Assembly (NCBI RefSeq): GCF_003367905.1
Contig: NZ_CP029462.1
Location: 1,922,001-1,986,000, forward strand
Reading direction: 5' to 3'
DNA from: Megasphaera stantonii
Lineage (GTDB): Bacteria > Bacillota > Negativicutes > Veillonellales > Megasphaeraceae
DNA length: 64,000 bases
The translations under genes and the position numbers were made by a program. Below, in pieces: positions 26,187 through 34,221 of the stretch. Position 1 is the stretch's first letter; each line of letters starts with the position of its first letter. The notes beneath the pieces are model-generated. The model saw nothing but the letters and a program-made list of their open reading frames with translations. It was not told the DNA's origin and did no database searches.

Positions 26187-27245
26187 ATGGTGAAAACATC
26201 GATTATTCCTATTTTTATTCCTCATATCGGCTGTCCGTACCGCTGCGTATTCTGCAACCAGTGGCGCATTACAGGGCGGCGCGGCGTGCCCGACGGCAAT
26301 GCCGTGGCCCGGACGATCAAAGAATACGTGACAAGCGCGGCTGAAAAACGACATTGGGAGGTCGCCTTTTACGGCGGCAGCTTTACGGCTATTCCGATGG
26401 CCTTGCAGGAAGAGCTGCTGGCGCCGGCTTATGAAGCGCTGCAGCAGGGCCGTATACAGGCGATTCGCTGTTCGACGCGGCCCGACTGCATTGACGAAGA
26501 AATATTGAGCCGTTTAAAACGGTACGGTCTGTCGACTGTCGAATTAGGCGTTCAATCTATGGATGACGCCGTATTGGCCAGGGCCAAGCGGGGTCATACG
26601 GCTCAGGACGTCGTAACGGCGACGGCGCTGCTGCGGGAGCACGGATTTACTGTCGGCCATCAGCTCATGCCGGGCCTTCCCGGAGAAGATTGGAACAGCC
26701 TGCAGGACACGACGGCGGCGATTTGCCGCTTACAGCCCGATATAGCCCGCATCTATCCTGTCGTCGTCATTGCCGATACGGAGCTGGCCGATATGTACCG
26801 GCAGGGGGACTATACGCCCTTGTCCGTTCACGAAGGGGTTTTGCGGGCTGCTTATATGAAGCAGGCCTTTGTCGAAGCGGGCATCCAGTGCATCCGCACG
26901 GGCCTGCAGGCGACGGAAGACCTGGACGACCCGGCTCAGGTATTAGCCGGGGCCTATGCGCCGGCTATGGGTGAAATGGTCGATACGCGGCGGTATAGAA
27001 TATTGCTGTTTCGCCTGTTGGACGAGGCGGTCCGGCAGGATTCCGTTGTCGTTTCCTATAACCGTCGTGATACGTCCCGCGTGCGGGGGTACGGCGGCAG
27101 CACCGTAAAACAGGCAAAGATGTGCTATGCAGTGCCTATCCAGTGGAAAGAAGACGCAGCGTTGCCTGAAGGAACGATAGGCGTGACGTGCCGAAATGCC
27201 GCATGGCAGATAGACGTCAATACAGGAACTATATATACGAAATAA
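26187..27245 (+). CDS. Radical SAM protein (Elp3-like/COG1243 type)
   Basis: The 352-residue protein has the iron-sulfur motif CPYRCVFC near residue 14 (CxxxCxxC), followed by FYGGSFTAIP, RPDCIDEEILSRL, TVELGVQSMDDAVLARAKRGH and QLMPGLPGEDW. These are the SAM-binding and core motifs of Elp3/YhcC-type radical SAM enzymes. It lacks a recognisable acetyltransferase domain, unlike true Elp3. The substrate is unknown; a tRNA-modification role is one possibility. It sits between two terminators as a single-gene unit. Confidence 0.82.
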   Translation: MVKTSIIPIFIPHIGCPYRCVFCNQWRITGRRGVPDGNAVARTIKEYVTSAAEKRHWEVAFYGGSFTAIPMALQEELLAPAYEALQQGRIQAIRCSTRPDCIDEEILSRLKRYGLSTVELGVQSMDDAVLARAKRGHTAQDVVTATALLREHGFTVGHQLMPGLPGEDWNSLQDTTAAICRLQPDIARIYPVVVIADTELADMYRQGDYTPLSVHEGVLRAAYMKQAFVEAGIQCIRTGLQATEDLDDPAQVLAGAYAPAMGEMVDTRRYRILLFRLLDEAVRQDSVVVSYNRRDTSRVRGYGGSTVKQAKMCYAVPIQWKEDAALPEGTIGVTCRNAAWQIDVNTGTIYTK

Positions 27246-27247
27246 CG

Positions 27248-27286
27248 AAACAATCCGTCGCTGTATAAGGCGACGGATTGTTTTGT
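27248..27286 (+). terminator. Terminator after the radical SAM gene
   Basis: ACAATCCGTCGC and GCGACGGATTGT form a 12-base-pair stem followed by TTTTG. It is strong on the plus strand and may also stop the convergent pstS transcript. Confidence 0.82.
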
Positions 27287-27308
27287 CTGTGGAGAAGATA
27301 GAATATAT

Positions 27309-28136
27309 TTAGTTTTTAGGCATGGGAATGAGATTGACTTTTTGAATTAATGCCTGGCCTTCGGCGGAATATATGAAGTCAAAGAAGCTTTGTACCTCTG
27401 GCGACTGGTTGGCAATCGCGCCCTTCGTTGCCATGACCATGGCTTTGCTTAAGGGATAGGAGCCGTTTTGTATATTTTCCTTTGTCGGAGCTATGCCGTC
27501 GACGATGATATGGGTTACAGAATTGTCGGCCAGTGCCATAGAACAATATCCGACAGCTCCGTTCGTTTCGGCTACGCGGGCCAGAACGGGGCCGGAACCG
27601 GATAATTCATTAGAGTACCGGCAAATTCCTTCGAGCTTCAGCATTTCTTCAAAAGGCGCTCTCGTGCCGGAGCCGGCTTCTTGGCCGATAACGATGACCG
27701 GCATATCAGGGCCGCCGAGGTCTTTCCAGTTTGTAATTTCGCCGGTAAAGAGACTGCGTATTTGTTCGGACGTAAGGGCTGTGACGCCGGTTACGTTGCG
27801 ATTAATGATGATGTCGATGCCGTCTTTGGCGACGATATTTTCTACGATGCCCTGATTTTTTTCTTGCTGTGTCAGATTGCGCGACGACGTGCCGATGTCG
27901 GCGTTTCCGGCGAGAAGGGCTTCAATACCGGCAGTCGAGCCGACGTATTCGTTGGATACGGAGATGCCCTGTTCCTTTTCCATATACGATTCGGAAACAA
28001 GGGAGCAGAGCGGTTCCATCGAGGTGCTGCCTACGACTTGAATATGACCAGATAAGGTTTTTTCAGTGCCTCCGCAACCAGATAAGCTGAAGATGAGGAG
28101 AGCGCAGCAGAAGAGGGGAAGCAGTTTTCGTATCAT
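27309..28136 (-). CDS. pstS: Phosphate ABC transporter substrate-binding lipoprotein PstS
   Basis: This 275-residue lipoprotein captures phosphate for PstCAB. A signal peptide ends in the lipobox LSGC near residue 20. The mature domain has VVGSTSMEPLCSLV, EYVGSTAGIEALLAGNADIGTSSRNL, TNWKDLGGPD and QEAGSGTRAPFEEML with phosphate-binding Ser/Thr/Arg residues. It is transcribed away from pstCAB, 30 bases after the phosphonoacetate-hydrolase-like gene, so it is probably cotranscribed with that gene. Confidence 0.92.
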   Translation of the reverse strand: MIRKLLPLFCCALLIFSLSGCGGTEKTLSGHIQVVGSTSMEPLCSLVSESYMEKEQGISVSNEYVGSTAGIEALLAGNADIGTSSRNLTQQEKNQGIVENIVAKDGIDIIINRNVTGVTALTSEQIRSLFTGEITNWKDLGGPDMPVIVIGQEAGSGTRAPFEEMLKLEGICRYSNELSGSGPVLARVAETNGAVGYCSMALADNSVTHIIVDGIAPTKENIQNGSYPLSKAMVMATKGAIANQSPEVQSFFDFIYSAEGQALIQKVNLIPMPKN

Positions 28137-28166
28137 GATGAGATCCTTTCGTTGAATACAATGTAT

Positions 28167-29279
28167 TTATAAAGACGCCATAGCGATAGCGGCGATATCT
28201 TTGCTGTAAACGTATTGTTCCGGTGACGCTTCGGGGTGGATGGCGACGAGGGGGATGCTGCACTCGTACAGCGAGCCGTGGGTGCGCGATTTTGTCGTGT
28301 GAAGCCGTATGCCGTCGATTTCTCCAAAGGCGCAGTCCGGGGCGGCAAAGAGGACGTAGTCGCCGATGTCTTCGGCAGGAAGCTGATAGGTAGCTGCCGC
28401 GTCGCGGGCCGTCATGACCCTTTCGATTTCCGGCGTTTGTTCTGCCAGCGCGAGGAAGGCTTTGGTTTCTTCTTTGTCCTTTAAAAATACATAGACAATG
28501 CCGCCTTCTTGGTATATGTGATTTTCAATATAGCGATCTTTAAGGGGCGGCAGGCAGTACAGATGGAGGCCGGCGTCGTCGGCGAGGCGCTGGGCGTTGA
28601 GAATTGTTGTCTTTTGATTCATGCCGTGATCCGCCGTAACGTAAATTTGCCGGCCCGGTTCGAGTTCGTGAATACGGCGAATGTATTCGTCTACATAGGC
28701 AATCTGTTGCTTCGCTTCTTTTGTGTCGGGCGCGAAATGATGGAATATATAGTCGTTATTCGTACAATACATGAAATCAGGAGAATACGTTTGAATGCAG
28801 GACAAGGCGGCTTCTAAAATCCATTTCGTACTTTCGGCCGCATCGATGGGCGGGGGAGCGGTGAGGCCGAGGGCTTTCATCAAGCCAGCGTCAGGCGTCT
28901 GCGCGCTCAGTCCGTACGTTGCGCCGTCTCCGTATACGCCGAGAACTTTCCCTTTTACGGCAAATAAGGCCGTCGTCTTGCCGACGTCCCGGTAAGCCTG
29001 CAAGATGGTTTTCGCCTTCATAAAGCCTCGTTCTTCAATAAACCCTTCTTCCCCTATTTCGGGGCGATAGTAATAATTGCCTACGACGTGCGTATCGGCA
29101 GGCGTGCGCCCGGAAAGAATACAGGCGTGGTTGACGTTCGTCACCGAAGGCATTTGACTCTGCACGATTTTGACAAAGCCTGTTTCGGCAGCTAAGGCGT
29201 ACAGCGCCGGCGCTGTTTCAGGCGTCAAATACTCCGGTGCGCAGCCGTCGATTACGAGAATCATCATTTTGTGAGACAT
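28167..29279 (-). CDS. Alkaline-phosphatase-superfamily hydrolase, phosphonoacetate hydrolase-like
   Basis: The 370-residue protein carries the two-metal phosphatase core: VIDGCAPEYL near residue 7 (metal Asp), SVTNVNHACILSGRTP near residue 48 (nucleophile Thr/Asn), GNYYYRPE, NNDYIFHHFAPDT near residue 180 and VTADHGMNQKT near residue 225. The C-terminal part ends in SRTHGS. The order NVNHA..SGxxP..GNYYY, ADHGMNxK and xSHG resembles phosphonoacetate hydrolase (PhnA), which releases phosphate and acetate from phosphonoacetate. The ATG at 29279 follows GGAGTATA. The superfamily is certain and the substrate is inferred. Confidence 0.68.
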   Translation of the reverse strand: MSHKMMILVIDGCAPEYLTPETAPALYALAAETGFVKIVQSQMPSVTNVNHACILSGRTPADTHVVGNYYYRPEIGEEGFIEERGFMKAKTILQAYRDVGKTTALFAVKGKVLGVYGDGATYGLSAQTPDAGLMKALGLTAPPPIDAAESTKWILEAALSCIQTYSPDFMYCTNNDYIFHHFAPDTKEAKQQIAYVDEYIRRIHELEPGRQIYVTADHGMNQKTTILNAQRLADDAGLHLYCLPPLKDRYIENHIYQEGGIVYVFLKDKEETKAFLALAEQTPEIERVMTARDAAATYQLPAEDIGDYVLFAAPDCAFGEIDGIRLHTTKSRTHGSLYECSIPLVAIHPEASPEQYVYSKDIAAIAMASL

Positions 29280-29291
29280 AGGTATACTCCT

Positions 29292-29316
29292 TTGCAATGT
29301 CGTTGTCAAATTGCAA
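29292..29316. promoter_or_regulatory. LysR-type operator (T-N11-A palindrome)
   Basis: TTGCAAT (29292-29298) and ATTGCAA (29310-29316) form perfect 7-base arms around 11 bases, the classic LysR-family site. A third half-site, TTGCA, follows at 29326-29330. It lies between the divergent lysR and hydrolase genes, 13 bases upstream of the hydrolase start codon. Confidence 0.72.
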
Positions 29317-29358
29317 GACCGTTACTTGCAGTTCTAGCGTATCACAGACTGCGAGAAT

Positions 29359-29388
29359 TTGAAAATATGAAAAATATGATATTATAAT
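29359..29388 (+). promoter_or_regulatory. Promoter of the LysR regulator gene
   Basis: TTGAAA at 29359-29364, an 18-base spacer and TATAAT at 29383-29388, followed by AAAGGAG and the start at 29420. Confidence 0.65.
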
Positions 29389-29419
29389 AAGTAAATACTT
29401 ATCGTAAAGGAGATTTGCC

Positions 29420-30325
29420 ATGACGATTCGAAATTTGGAGATATTTGCTGCTGTATGCGAATATATGAGCATGAGCAAAGCCGCTGGAAGTCTGATGATT
29501 TCCCAATCTTCCGTCAGCCAGGCAGTAAGCGCTTTGGAAAAGGAATGCGGCGTCGTTTTATTTGAACGTTTGAATCATAAGCTGTACTTGACCGATGCCG
29601 GGCACATACTACTGTATCAGGCTCAGCAAGTGCTGCAGTGTATGGAACAGCTTGAAAAGGCTGTCGGTGACGGCGCGCTTTGCCATACGCTGCGATTAGG
29701 CGCGTCGACGACTATCGGAGATTGTTTGATATATCCGCTGACGCAGAAGTTCGCAGCCGAGCGAGACGTAGTTTTCGACGTAGAAATCAACAACAGCAAA
29801 GCCTTGGAGAAAAAGCTTCTTACTGCCAAGTTGGATGCGTCCATTCTCCAAGCCGCTACATTGTCGCCATATTTAGCGTATGTTCCGCTGCTTCGCGACG
29901 ACATGACGATTATTTGCCGGCCCGACCATGAAAAAGCGGGGACGACGTCCTCCCTTAGTGATTTGGCAGAAGAAAGTTTCGTCGTGCGGGAAAAAGGCAG
30001 CGGTACGGAAATCATATTGGAACAGACCTTTGCCGATTACAATCTCCATCTGAAAAAACGTTGGCGCTGCAATAATCCGGGGTCGGTCAAGCAAGCCGTC
30101 ATGCATGGCGTTGGAATCGCCTTGGTATCGAAGTATTTGGTGCAGTCGGAGCTAAGCCAAGGGATTCTTGGCGAAATTCATATGGCAGAACGCCTGTTTA
30201 CCCGTGATTTTGTCTTGGCATACCATCAGGATAAACGGCAAGATGCCTGCTTTGCCGCCTTTGTTGCCTTTTGCAAGAACTTGGGCCATGACGGCGTATC
30301 GCGTCTTATATTAAACAATATATAG
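29420..30325 (+). CDS. LysR-family transcriptional regulator
   Basis: The 301-residue protein has the N-terminal winged helix-turn-helix (MTIRNLEIFAAVCEYMSMSK, SVSQAVSALEKECGVVLFERLNHKLYLTDAG, residues 1-60). A LysR substrate-binding domain follows (LRLGASTTIGDCLIYPL near 93 and KQAVMHGVGIALVSKYLV near 220). The divergent phosphonoacetate-hydrolase-like gene and the T-N11-A palindrome between them point to control of that gene. In pseudomonads phosphonoacetate hydrolase is likewise controlled by a LysR protein (PhnR). The inducer is unknown. Confidence 0.88.
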   Translation: MTIRNLEIFAAVCEYMSMSKAAGSLMISQSSVSQAVSALEKECGVVLFERLNHKLYLTDAGHILLYQAQQVLQCMEQLEKAVGDGALCHTLRLGASTTIGDCLIYPLTQKFAAERDVVFDVEINNSKALEKKLLTAKLDASILQAATLSPYLAYVPLLRDDMTIICRPDHEKAGTTSSLSDLAEESFVVREKGSGTEIILEQTFADYNLHLKKRWRCNNPGSVKQAVMHGVGIALVSKYLVQSELSQGILGEIHMAERLFTRDFVLAYHQDKRQDACFAAFVAFCKNLGHDGVSRLILNNI

Positions 30326-30331
30326 CATATC

Positions 30332-30359
30332 TTTACAAAAAGATTACATAAATTGTACA
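30332..30359 (+). promoter_or_regulatory. Pho-box-like direct repeats upstream of pstC
   Basis: TTTACA at 30332, ATTACA at 30343 and TGTACA at 30354 recur at exactly 11-base intervals, the spacing of PhoP boxes in Firmicutes. A TATAGT -10 element lies at 30393-30398 with no good -35, as expected for an activator-dependent promoter. Confidence 0.65.
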
Positions 30360-30479
30360 GAAATGAGATAGACGGCAAGAAAACATTTCCTGTATAGTGA
30401 GGGACAGAATTTGTCGGGACGTGGTCCCAGAAGGCAATGCTTGAATATTTATTCAAAAATAGAAAAGGAGTGGTCCATT

Positions 30480-31403
30480 ATGGAAAGCCTGTCCCGCCCT
30501 GCCCAGGGCATTCCTGCGCGCCGAAATATTTCCGAACGGGCTGCAGCCTGTATCGTTACGGCCTGCGGATTTTTTGCTGTCTTAGTCGTCTGTTCCATAG
30601 CGGCTTACATGGTCGCGAGCGGCATACCGGCGCTGTACGATATTGGCATTGCAGACGTCTTGTTTGGTACGGCGTGGGAGCCGAAAGGACATCCGGCTCA
30701 ATTTGGTATTTTTTATGTTATTTTAACGTCCCTTATCGGGACCGGAGCGGCCGTTTTACTGGCCGTGCCTGTCGGCGTGCTGACGGCCGTATTCATCTCG
30801 GAAATGGCCTCTTCGCGGCTGGCGGAAGCGATACGCAACGCCGTCGGCGTGCTGGCGGCTATTCCATCAGTCATATTCGGCCTCATGGGACTGATGGTGC
30901 TCAACCCGCTGATGTACGAATTGGAACAATATATATTCCGTGGGCAGCCAGATCATCAGTTTACAGGCGGAGCCAATTTGCTGTCAGCCATACTGGTATT
31001 GGCTATCATGATTTTGCCGACGGTCATCAATATAAGCGAAGTATCCTTGCGCAGCGTGCCGCAGGACATACGCAACGTGTCGCGAGCTTTGGGGGCTACG
31101 GAAATCCAGACGATTTTTCATGTGCTGCTGCCGGCGGCTAAGTCGGGCATCATTACGGCCGTCGTTTTGGGTACCGGCCGGGCAATTGGCGAAGCCATGG
31201 CTATCAGCCTCGTGTCGGGCAGCGCTGTGCACGCGCCGTTGCCGTTTAATTCTGTCCGTTTCCTGACGACGGCTATTGTATCGGAAATGGGCTATGCATC
31301 GGGACTGCACCGCGAAGTCTTGTTTACGATCGGCTTGGTACTATTTATATTTATCATGACAATCAACGTCGTGCTGACTAAAGTGCTGAAAAGAGGGGAA
31401 TAA
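30480..31403 (+). CDS. pstC: Phosphate ABC transporter permease PstC
   Basis: This 307-residue inner-membrane permease has about six helices. Family motifs include the first helix near residue 25, WEPKGHPAQFGIFYVILTSLIGT near residue 70, and the EAA loop ALGATEIQTIFHVLLPAAKSGI near residue 205, which contacts PstB. The ATG at 30480 follows AAAGGAG; the open frame from 30411 has no site. It starts the pstC-A-B operon downstream of the Pho-box-like repeats. Confidence 0.94.
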   Translation: MESLSRPAQGIPARRNISERAAACIVTACGFFAVLVVCSIAAYMVASGIPALYDIGIADVLFGTAWEPKGHPAQFGIFYVILTSLIGTGAAVLLAVPVGVLTAVFISEMASSRLAEAIRNAVGVLAAIPSVIFGLMGLMVLNPLMYELEQYIFRGQPDHQFTGGANLLSAILVLAIMILPTVINISEVSLRSVPQDIRNVSRALGATEIQTIFHVLLPAAKSGIITAVVLGTGRAIGEAMAISLVSGSAVHAPLPFNSVRFLTTAIVSEMGYASGLHREVLFTIGLVLFIFIMTINVVLTKVLKRGE

Positions 31404-31404
31404 G

Positions 31405-32262
31405 ATGAACGGGAGCATATACGAACGCCGCCGTCCGGCGACGGAATATCTTTTAACGGGCTGTATTTATTTGTCGGCTCTCTTTTGTTTATGTCTTCTG
31501 GCCGGTATGGCGGCTTATATTTTTGCAAAGGGAAGCACGATGATTTCTTGGACCTTTTTGACGACGGCGACAAGCGCAGCTAAAGGTACGACGGGAATAC
31601 TGGGCAATATGATCAATACGGTCTACGTCATCATTTGTACCTTGCTGATCGCGATGCCGCTGGGTGTCGGCGCGGCAATATATATCAATGAATACGCGAA
31701 GCGGGGAAAGGTCGTAGAGATTATTGAGTTTACGACGGAAACGCTGGCCGGTATTCCCTCTATCATTTTCGGTATGTTTGGGCTCCTCTTTTTCGGCATG
31801 ACCTTGGGGCTTCGCTATTCAATTTTGACGGGTTCCCTGACCCTGACGCTCATGCTGCTGCCTCTCATTACGCGGACGACGCAGGAAGCGCTGAAAGCTG
31901 TGCCGGAGGCGTATCGCATGGGCGCGTTGGGTTTAGGCGCGTCTAAATGGTACATGATACGGACGATTATCCTGCCTAGCGCCATGCCGGGGATTGTCAC
32001 GGGCTTGGTACTAGCGCTGGGACGCATTGCCGGCGAGTCGGCGGCGCTGCTGTTTACAGCCGGAAGCGGGTATTTCCTGCCTAAGGATATAGTAGAAAAA
32101 ATTTTCCAGCCTGGCGGGACGCTGACCATACAAATGTATATTTTTATGCAAAATGCTGAATACGATAAAGCTTTCGGCATTGCCGTCGTCTTGCTAGTTT
32201 TAGTATTAGTGCTGAATTTGGCGGCGAACCGGATAATACGCCGATTCCGTCCGGAAGCGTAA
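31405..32262 (+). CDS. pstA: Phosphate ABC transporter permease PstA
   Basis: This 285-residue partner of PstC has about six helices, the first near residue 20. It shows GTTGILGNMINTVYVIICTLLIA-type sequence near residue 52 and the EAA loop ALGLGASKWYMIRTIILPSAMPGI near residue 172. It starts one base after the pstC stop, with GAGGGG upstream, and is followed at 13 bases by pstB. Confidence 0.94.
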   Translation: MNGSIYERRRPATEYLLTGCIYLSALFCLCLLAGMAAYIFAKGSTMISWTFLTTATSAAKGTTGILGNMINTVYVIICTLLIAMPLGVGAAIYINEYAKRGKVVEIIEFTTETLAGIPSIIFGMFGLLFFGMTLGLRYSILTGSLTLTLMLLPLITRTTQEALKAVPEAYRMGALGLGASKWYMIRTIILPSAMPGIVTGLVLALGRIAGESAALLFTAGSGYFLPKDIVEKIFQPGGTLTIQMYIFMQNAEYDKAFGIAVVLLVLVLVLNLAANRIIRRFRPEA

Positions 32263-32275
32263 GGAGGCGATGAAC

Positions 32276-33037
32276 ATGGAACGATGCCCGGCTATGCAGA
32301 CCGACTGTGTAAACTTATATTATGGACAAAAGCAAGCCCTGTTCGACGTGACGATGCCCGTCTATGCTCATGCGATTACGGCGCTGATTGGCCCGTCGGG
32401 ATGTGGTAAGTCGACGTTTTTGCGGACGCTGAACCGCATGAACGACTATATTAAAGGCGCGCGCGTCGAAGGCTCCGTTCGACTGGACGGAGAAGAGGTA
32501 TACGATTCTGCTGTCAGCCTGACGGCGTTGCGGAAAAAGGTCGGCATGGTTTTTCAGCAGCCCATTGCCTTATCCAAAAGCGTATACGATAATATCGCTT
32601 ACGGGCCAAGAATCCACGGCGTGCGGGATAAGACGGCACTGGATACTATCGTGCGGAACTGCTTGAAGCTGGCGGCCATGGGCGAGGAAGTCGGCAGTCG
32701 GCTACATACGGCTGGGCCGAGCTTGTCCGGCGGGCAGCGGCAGCGCCTGGCAATAGCCAGAGCCTTGGCCGTTGAGCCGGACGTGTTGCTTCTTGACGAA
32801 CCGACATCAGCGCTGGACCCGATTTCCACCATGAAAATTGAAAACGTGCTTCTTTCGCTAAAGAAACAGTACACTATCGTCATTGTGACGCACAATATGG
32901 AACAGGCCAAGCGTATTTCCGACTATACAGGCTTTTTCCTCAACGGCAGGCTCGTCGAATTTGATGAAACGGCGCGGCTTTTCGCCAATCCGACGCAAGA
33001 AGAAACGAAGCGGTATATTACGGGACAATTTGGCTGA
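32276..33037 (+). CDS. pstB: Phosphate ABC transporter ATPase PstB
   Basis: This 253-residue ATPase drives phosphate import. Walker A GPSGCGKSTFLRTLNRMND is near residue 37, the Q-loop MVFQQPIALSKSVYDN near 90, the signature LSGGQRQRLAIARAL near 148, and Walker B LLLDEPTSALDPIS near 168. The second ATG (32276) lies eight bases after AAGGAGG; the first (32270) is too close to it. No phoU gene follows in this window. Confidence 0.95.
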   Translation: MERCPAMQTDCVNLYYGQKQALFDVTMPVYAHAITALIGPSGCGKSTFLRTLNRMNDYIKGARVEGSVRLDGEEVYDSAVSLTALRKKVGMVFQQPIALSKSVYDNIAYGPRIHGVRDKTALDTIVRNCLKLAAMGEEVGSRLHTAGPSLSGGQRQRLAIARALAVEPDVLLLDEPTSALDPISTMKIENVLLSLKKQYTIVIVTHNMEQAKRISDYTGFFLNGRLVEFDETARLFANPTQEETKRYITGQFG

Positions 33038-33041
33038 CAGG

Positions 33042-33096
33042 CAGAAAAAAATAGGGCGGTGGCCGCTTGCGAGCGTGCCGCCGCCCTATTTGGGCT
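33042..33096. terminator. Hairpin terminator between pstB and the convergent flavodoxin gene
   Basis: AATAGGGCGGTGGC pairs with the GCCGCCGCCCTATT region. An A-run on its left gives a U-run for minus-strand transcripts, so it mainly terminates the 33119 gene. It may also stop pstB transcripts. Confidence 0.75.
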
Positions 33097-33118
33097 TGCG
33101 CAGTAGCAGTATATGATA

Positions 33119-33934
33119 TTAAATAAATGTTTCCGGCTCAGCACGGCGGGCGTACGTTTCTTCTAAATCTTTCTTATGGAACAAATACGTTTCGTCGTCG
33201 TAGTAGCGCGCGCCGACGGGGCAGGCCTTGACGCAGGCGCAGCATTTGACGCAGAACGTCGTGTACGTATGGCAGTCCGGCGCAATGGAACCGAGGGGAC
33301 AGACGCTGACGCAGACGCCGCAGTTGGTGCAGGCGTCGCTGACCTTCGGGAAGACCTTGGTAATGGTCTTATGGGAGCCGTCGGCCTTCTGCGGCACCAT
33401 ATACGGCCGATAGGGGACGTTGCCCTTGACCGGCACGGGCGTGCGGTATCTGTCGTTGGAAATCGTGCTGGCTACGACCTGGGCGAAGCTGCGGGCCTTG
33501 TTGAGGTCCTGGCTGTCGGGACGGCCCTGGCCGAGAGTGCGGGAGAAGGAATGCTCGCCGATGAACGCGCCGCCGGCGACGGTGTGAATGTGAGCTTTTT
33601 CCATGATATCGCGGAGCTCGATGAGGGCGTCGTCGTAGTTGCGGTTGCCGTATACGACGATGGGAAGGCCCATGGAGCCGTTTCCTTCTGTCTGCGCCAG
33701 GTATTTCAGCATGAAGTTGGGCACGCGGCCGGCGTAGACCGGCATGCCGAGGATGACCAATGAGCCTTCAGGAAATACAAGTGGTTCCGTTCGTTCGCCC
33801 GGTAAGGTGAAGCTGCGGCTTTCGTGGGGAATGCCCAGCGTGCGGCTCAGCTCCTGGGCAATGGTTTCGCAGACGGTTTTCGTCGTGTTCGTCGGGCTGA
33901 AATAGGCGGTAATAATACGTGCGCATGTTGTCAT
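33119..33934 (-). CDS. Flavodoxin-like protein with two 4Fe-4S ferredoxin motifs (EFR1 type)
   Basis: The 271-residue protein joins an N-terminal flavodoxin-like domain to a C-terminal dicluster ferredoxin. The flavodoxin part shows AYFSPTNTTKTV near residue 9 (flavin phosphate loop) and ILGMPVYAGRVPNF near residue 60. The ferredoxin part has CTNCGVCVSVCPLGSI near residue 197 and CVKCCACVKACPVGARY near residue 223. It probably passes electrons inside an anaerobic metabolism; the partner is unknown. The start has GAAAGGGG upstream. Confidence 0.85.
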   Translation of the reverse strand: MTTCARIITAYFSPTNTTKTVCETIAQELSRTLGIPHESRSFTLPGERTEPLVFPEGSLVILGMPVYAGRVPNFMLKYLAQTEGNGSMGLPIVVYGNRNYDDALIELRDIMEKAHIHTVAGGAFIGEHSFSRTLGQGRPDSQDLNKARSFAQVVASTISNDRYRTPVPVKGNVPYRPYMVPQKADGSHKTITKVFPKVSDACTNCGVCVSVCPLGSIAPDCHTYTTFCVKCCACVKACPVGARYYDDETYLFHKKDLEETYARRAEPETFI

Positions 33935-34118
33935 AATAAAACCCCTTTCGCTGTAAGTATGGATAATGGCAGTTGGAATAACACCCCTGTCGACGCCATG
34001 ATTGTATAGTATAAGTGTACCACATTATGAGAATAAATACAGCCGTATACTGGCAGGAGAATGACTTTTTTAGATTGCCGCCGAAGAAATTTTTCTGATT
34101 TTCTTGGTAAAATATGGT

Positions 34119-34124
34119 ATAATA
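34119..34124 (+). promoter_or_regulatory. Possible -10 element of the carboxyltransferase gene
   Basis: TATAAT at 34119-34124 lies about 98 bases before the start codon, with no convincing -35. A small GGCTTG/CAAGCC hairpin follows in the leader near 34170. Confidence 0.4.
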
Positions 34125-34221
34125 AAAAGTAATTGCAATTATAATTATATGCTAAACTGCATACGCACAGGCTTGAAACAAGCCGATAGTACATAGAGAT
34201 TACTAAACGGAGGATAGTGAT

